A stretch of 64,000 nt of DNA from an uncultured Treponema sp. (GTDB lineage: Bacteria; Spirochaetota; Spirochaetia; Treponematales; Treponemataceae), in the NCBI GenBank assembly GCA_937877535.1, contig CALFJF010000005.1:1-64000 (forward strand), given 5' to 3'. The position numbers and the translations under genes are program-made. The stretch's first letter is position 1, and each line of letters opens with the position of its first letter. The notes beneath the pieces were generated by a model. It searched no databases. It saw nothing but the letters and a program-made list of their open reading frames with translations, and was not told the DNA's origin. Shown here in pieces: positions 60,458 through 64,000 of this stretch.

Positions 60458-61073
60458 TTAAAAAAGACGCGCGGTGTACTCAACTTTAAAAATGCCGTTT
60501 TGAACGGTCGCTTTGTTGAGAGCGCAATTTGGAATTTTTGCCCGCGCAAAGTCTGAAAGTGGCAAGTTTTTCATAATCGAAATGAATGCGCGAACGACTC
60601 CGCCGTGGCAAACGATTAAAACGGAACGAACTTTGCCGCTTTGCTCAAGAAGGCACATATCAGAAAGAAAAGACGACGTTCGATTAAAAAAATCCTCAAA
60701 AGATTCAGAACCTTTGCTCGCTTTGTATTTTTCTGGCTGCTCAAACCAATTTTTTATGTGCAAAAACTCGTTTGATTTTTTCACTTCGTCAAACGTGTGT
60801 CCTTCCGCGTTTCCAAAAGAAAATTCCAAAAGCCTGTCGTCCAAAAAAAGCGGCGCAGAAAACTGCTTTGAAAAAATCTCTGCGGTTTTACTTGCTCGAA
60901 AAAGCGGACTTGAAAAAATAAAATCAAACGAAATGCCGCTTTTTTGCCGAATTTTCTGCTTCTTTTTGCGCTAAGGCAATGCCGTTTTGATTCAAAGGTT
61001 TGTCCGTTCTGCCTTGAAGCCTTTTTTGCACGTTCCAGTCGGTTTCGCCGTGCCGCATAAAAAAAACGTCCAT
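60458..61073 (-). pseudogene. Histidine phosphatase (phosphoglycerate mutase family) with frameshift
   Basis: From ATG 61073 the frame reads MDVFFMRHGETDWNVQKRLQ, with the RHGE catalytic His, and ends at TGA 60924-60926. In the next frame FDFIFSSPLFRASKTAEIF and onward continue through VLIVCHGGVVRAF (second catalytic His) to 60458. Removing one A from an A6 run (60940-60945, T on the plus strand) joins them into a normal protein of about 205 residues. This may be a recent inactivation, a slippage-controlled gene or an error in the sequence. It lies 8 bases downstream of lptB. Substrate is unknown; relatives act on phosphosugars or cobalamin precursors. Confidence 0.82.
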
Positions 61074-61081
61074 TTTTTTCC

Positions 61082-61858
61082 TTACATGTGAAAATTCTCG
61101 CCGAGGTAAATCTGCCTCGCATCGGGATTTTCGATAATTTGCTCTTGACTTCCAGAAACGAGGATTTCGCCTTTGTTGACAATGTACGCCCGCTCCGTGA
61201 TTTCGAGCGTGTCTCGCACGTTGTGGTCGGTGATTAAAATGCCAATGTTTCGCTTTGCGAGATGTCGAATAATTCCTTTGATGTCCGCAACGGCAATCGG
61301 GTCAATGCCCGCGAACGGCTCGTCCAAAAGAAGAAACTTCGGCTCGATTGCAAGCGAGCGAGCGATTTCCGTGCGCCGCCGCTCACCGCCAGAGAGCGTA
61401 AATCCTGGCTGCTTTCTGATGTGTCCAATGTGGAACTCTTCGATGAGGCTTTCGAGCATTTCTTTTTTTTGAGCGCGCGAAATGTCTTTTCGAGTTTCAA
61501 GAATCGAGTAAATATTTTCTTCGACCGACAGTTTTTTGAAAATGCTCGCTTCCTGTGGCAGATACGAAATTCCAAGACGTGCGCGTTTGTACATGGGAAG
61601 GCTTGTGATGTTTTCTGCGTCAAGCATAATTCTTCCCGCCGTCGGTTTGTGAAATCCCACGACCATGTAAAAACTCGTCGTTTTTCCCGCGCCGTTTGGT
61701 CCCAAAAGCCCCACAATTTCGCCAGAATGAACTTCAAAAAAAACGCTATTTACCGCAGTCTTTTTTCCAAAAACCTTTTTGAGTTCTTCGGCTTTCAAAA
61801 CGTGCTTTTTTTCGGTTTTTTCATTTTCAAAAATGCGAGATTCTTGTTCGTCGCTCAC
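61082..61858 (-). CDS. lptB: LptB-like ABC ATPase of envelope lipid export
   Basis: A 258-residue ABC ATPase. Walker A is GPNGAGKTTSFYMVVG, with SFYM typical of LptB; the Q-loop YLPQEASIF follows, the signature is LSGGERRRTEIAR, Walker B is FLLLDEPFAGIDPIAV, and the H-loop is ITDHNVRDTL. It powers LptF/LptG, encoded at 10353-12861. Its first 20 residues (SDEQESRIFENEKTEKKH) are an acidic extension. The ATG overlaps the lptA stop by 4 bases. Treponemes are reported to lack lipopolysaccharide, so the cargo is open. Confidence 0.92.
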   Translation of the reverse strand: MSDEQESRIFENEKTEKKHVLKAEELKKVFGKKTAVNSVFFEVHSGEIVGLLGPNGAGKTTSFYMVVGFHKPTAGRIMLDAENITSLPMYKRARLGISYLPQEASIFKKLSVEENIYSILETRKDISRAQKKEMLESLIEEFHIGHIRKQPGFTLSGGERRRTEIARSLAIEPKFLLLDEPFAGIDPIAVADIKGIIRHLAKRNIGILITDHNVRDTLEITERAYIVNKGEILVSGSQEQIIENPDARQIYLGENFHM

Positions 61859-62505
61859 TTTTCTTGTTCCTTTTCTTCGTCGTTTTTTGTGTCCGTTACC
61901 GTTCCGCTTACGCGCCCGTCAAGCGTAATTTCGTCGTTTTCAAGATTGAGCGAAATTTCTTGCGCCCGAAACGTATCCTCTCCTTGAACGATTTTTGGAT
62001 TTCCGCTCATGTCAAGCGTTTGCTCGGTTTTTCGATAAATTGCGTGCGCACTTGTGCAAACGTTGTCTTTTTGCACGATTTTTACGCCGATTTGCATAAC
62101 GGCAACGTCGGTTTCTTGATTGTACTCGATGATTTGCGCGTCCGCCGTAACGTCGTTTTTTGTGTCGATTAAATGAACCGCCTCTTCAAGAAACGCGATT
62201 TTTGACTTTCGGTCGTATTTCATTTTCCCGCATGAAAACTCAAGTTCACTTTCAGAGTTCACGCCTTCCACTCGTCCTTCTGCAAGAATGTAGCGAAAAT
62301 TCTCTCCTGAAAGCGTGATTTCCTCCGCGCTGATTTCCATTGTTTCGGTTTTTACGTGTGCATTTCCGATTAAGCGCGTGTCGTCGTTTTTACTTCCCGT
62401 TCTTCCAGACATAGAATCCGCGCTGAACGAAATTTTTTCAGAAAAAGAAGGGAGAATCGTAAAGAAAAAAATAATTTTTGCGATTTTTTGTATTTTTTTA
62501 TCCAT
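61855..62505 (-). CDS. lptA: LptA/OstA-like periplasmic protein
   Basis: A 216-residue exported protein with signal peptide ending near LPSFSEK. The OstA-type repeats are visible: LIGNAHVKTETMEISAEEIT, YILAEGRVEGVNSESELEF, and VTADAQIIEYNQETDVAVMQ, with the G-(A/V)-x(V) beta-jellyroll pattern. It should form part of the periplasmic bridge. The C-terminal end is acidic (TKNDEEKEQEK). It overlaps lptB by 4 bases and lies 37 bases after the lptC-like gene. Confidence 0.85.
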   Translation of the reverse strand: MDKKIQKIAKIIFFFTILPSFSEKISFSADSMSGRTGSKNDDTRLIGNAHVKTETMEISAEEITLSGENFRYILAEGRVEGVNSESELEFSCGKMKYDRKSKIAFLEEAVHLIDTKNDVTADAQIIEYNQETDVAVMQIGVKIVQKDNVCTSAHAIYRKTEQTLDMSGNPKIVQGEDTFRAQEISLNLENDEITLDGRVSGTVTDTKNDEEKEQEK

Positions 62506-62542
62506 ATTGCACTAAAAAAAAATGACGCACTTTTTGAAAATT

Positions 62543-63106
62543 TCAAGACGCGCCTTCTGATTCTTCTTCGTCCTCGCTCGTTTCAATCGTTCCAAAAACG
62601 TCATTCAAAAATTGGAACGTTTTGCTGATTCCGCTCGCGCTAAAGCCCGTTCCTGTAATGTCTGCGTCTTTTTTGTGAATCGTTACCGCTTGAAAAAGTC
62701 CGCTCGTAATTTGCTCGTTTTTTCTGTCAAAATGCAAACTTTCCGCTTCGATTTTCATTTCGTCTTGAACCAAATTCATCTCGATTCCGCCCAAAAGAAC
62801 GTACAACTCGTTTTGAGAATCCGCGATGACGCGCTCGCTTTTGCCTTCCGTTTCCGCTTCTCCATCTTTGCTAAACGTTTTGAATGCAACGTCTTTTGCC
62901 ACGGAAATGCCGTCCGCCTTGTACCGCTCGATTTTTTGCGCAGCGAATTTCATCGTTGTTTTTCCAATTTCGGTTCTTGAAAACGTTGAATTTGAAAAGA
63001 TGAATTCTGGAACGGTCGCTTCGGGATTTTCCTCTTTTGCATAATTGAGAGAACAAGACGAAATCAAAATGAGAAAAACGAATGTAAAAACGAGTCGATT
63101 TGTCAT
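62543..63106 (-). CDS. LptC-like lipoprotein
   Basis: A 187-residue lipoprotein with the signal TNRLVFTFVFLILISSC (Cys18). LptC-family character is shown by the beta-rich pattern FIFSNSTFSRTEIGKTTMKF, ERYKADGISVAKDVAFKTFS and MNLVQDEMKIEAESLHFDRK. E. coli LptC is anchored by a helix, but lipoprotein anchoring has parallels in other phyla. The ATG at 63106 overlaps the pyrG stop (ATGA); a longer frame upstream lies inside pyrG. Gene order lptC-lptA-lptB is that of the classical operon. Confidence 0.78.
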   Translation of the reverse strand: MTNRLVFTFVFLILISSCSLNYAKEENPEATVPEFIFSNSTFSRTEIGKTTMKFAAQKIERYKADGISVAKDVAFKTFSKDGEAETEGKSERVIADSQNELYVLLGGIEMNLVQDEMKIEAESLHFDRKNEQITSGLFQAVTIHKKDADITGTGFSASGISKTFQFLNDVFGTIETSEDEEESEGAS

Positions 63107-64000
63107 TTTTGCTTTCTTTTGATTGCCGCGCCCAAAAAATTGGTAAAAAGCGGATGCGGTTTTGTAGGTCGTGAGCGGAATTCGGGATGAAACTGCACCC
63201 CAATTCCCCATGGATGCCCTTTCCATTCAAACGCTTCTGTTTGCCCGTCCTCTTCGCTTGTTGCCGTAACCAAAAGCCCCACTTCTTCCAAGTCGTGCGC
63301 GTATTTTCTGTCAAACGTGTATTTTGAGCGATGACGTTCGCTTATCGTTTGCGAGCCGTAAATCTCAAAAAGCCTTGACGATTTTTTGATTCGCACGTTT
63401 GACGCTCCGAGTTTCATAATTCCCGCGGAAATCGTGCCCGTTTGCTCTTCTGGAAGCGAAATCACCGCGTGTTTTGCATTTTTCATAAACTCCGTGGAAT
63501 CGGCATCCGCCCAAGACAAAAGCGTTCTCGCTGACTCAATCGCCATGAGTTGCATTCCAAGGTCAATTCCCAAAAACGGAATCGCGTTTTCACGCGCGTA
63601 TCGAACGGTTTGCAACAGTCCCAAAAATCCGCGCTGCCCGTAATTTCCAGGAATCACAATCGCGTCGATTCCTTCAAAAAATGGCGAAATGTCGGCTTTT
63701 TCTTCCAGTTTTTCTGCGTCGATTTTTTTGATTTCAAATTCCGCGTTAAAACTCGTAACCGCCGCGTGAAAAAGGCTTTCGCGCACGCTCTTAAAGCAAT
63801 CGTCGAGATAGTCCTTTTTTCCAACCATTGCAATCGTAAGGTGCGTTCGCTTTTCCTTTGACGGCTCTTCGAGTTTTTTGATAAACGAAATCCAACTGTC
63901 TGCGTTTGGTTTTACGCCGTCAAAACCAAGTTTTTCAATGATTCTTGAATCGAGTCCTTGATTATGAAACAAAATCGGAAGTTCGTAGACCGATTTTTCA
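63103..64000 (-). CDS. pyrG: CTP synthase, C-terminal (glutaminase) part, catalytic Cys replaced by Asp; 5' end outside window
   Basis: About 298 C-terminal residues of PyrG, which makes CTP from UTP, ATP and glutamine nitrogen. SVYELPILFHNQGLDS starts the visible part; then comes the linker and GATase domain. The class I glutaminase motif reads PFLGIDLGMQLM where the family has GICLGMQ, so the nucleophilic Cys is Asp (codon GAC at about 63570). The oxyanion strand reads IPGNYGQRG in place of PGGFG-RG. GVQFHPEF still holds His and Glu. The domain may therefore use only free ammonia. The synthetase domain is outside the window. Its stop overlaps the lptC-like ATG by 3 bases. Confidence 0.92.
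   Translation of the reverse strand, partial: EKSVYELPILFHNQGLDSRIIEKLGFDGVKPNADSWISFIKKLEEPSKEKRTHLTIAMVGKKDYLDDCFKSVRESLFHAAVTSFNAEFEIKKIDAEKLEEKADISPFFEGIDAIVIPGNYGQRGFLGLLQTVRYARENAIPFLGIDLGMQLMAIESARTLLSWADADSTEFMKNAKHAVISLPEEQTGTISAGIMKLGASNVRIKKSSRLFEIYGSQTISERHRSKYTFDRKYAHDLEEVGLLVTATSEEDGQTEAFEWKGHPWGIGVQFHPEFRSRPTKPHPLFTNFLGAAIKRKQK

Overview
The window looks like a Treponema chromosome, most likely a gut or rumen-type host-associated species. The reasons are a conserved spirochaete-style housekeeping set, a transenvelope Lpt apparatus, numerous outer-membrane beta-barrel and lipoprotein genes, and A/T-rich codon use. The genus is an inference from gene content; no rRNA or tRNA gene is present to confirm it.

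Region 1 (1-9741) is an accessory restriction/defence locus in advanced turnover. A FlhB-like gene end is followed by an intact type II restriction-modification pair (MvaI/BcnI-like endonuclease and C5 cytosine methyltransferase, minus strand). Downstream lie dismembered pieces of a type I system: the 3' end of hsdR with an in-frame amber codon, the first 27 codons and last 52 codons of hsdS, and an hsdM lacking its 5' part and split by a three-hairpin insertion. Between the pieces sit an AAA/DUF4143 ATPase, a GxxExxY protein, a KAP-type NTPase with a homopolymer frameshift, and a RhuM protein. Several cassettes are bounded by short direct repeats (78, about 26 and 25 bp), and hairpin-rich repeats have entered coding frames. 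Base composition swings from about half GC in the type II pair to very AT-rich in the KAP gene.

Region 2 (9910-43089) is housekeeping: dut, lptF, lptG, tgt, a HEAT-repeat exported protein, a nicotinate phosphoribosyltransferase, a DEAH helicase, a CapA-like lipoprotein, a spirochaetal protein with GHKL-like motifs, trmB, ligA, an M23 peptidase, recJ, thymidine phosphorylase, recO, rpoZ, a 29-residue COX24-like basic protein, dxs, folP, cdaA-ybbR, acpS, a DUF2225 protein, truA, priA, a family 4 uracil-DNA glycosylase and a glycosyltransferase. Region 3 (43117-51811) has two large beta-barrel proteins, thiI, and a thiamine transport operon thiB-thiP-thiQ under a TPP riboswitch with an obvious terminator.

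Region 4 (51812-64000) holds a stand-alone ASKHA/DUF4445 protein, RNase Y (GC-rich compared with everything around it), and a gene set pairing two Cthe_2159-type surface proteins with a beta-barrel, a VTC-domain protein and a DUF4956 membrane protein. It ends with the minus-strand run pyrG-lptC-like-lptA-lptB-histidine phosphatase (frameshifted).

Points that stand out: the CTP synthase glutaminase domain has Asp where the catalytic Cys should be; CdaA has DAA instead of DGA; six genes have a -10 box ending 6-7 nt before the ATG and no ribosome binding site, indicating leaderless transcripts; and the defence locus appears to be built and broken by repeat-bounded cassettes.
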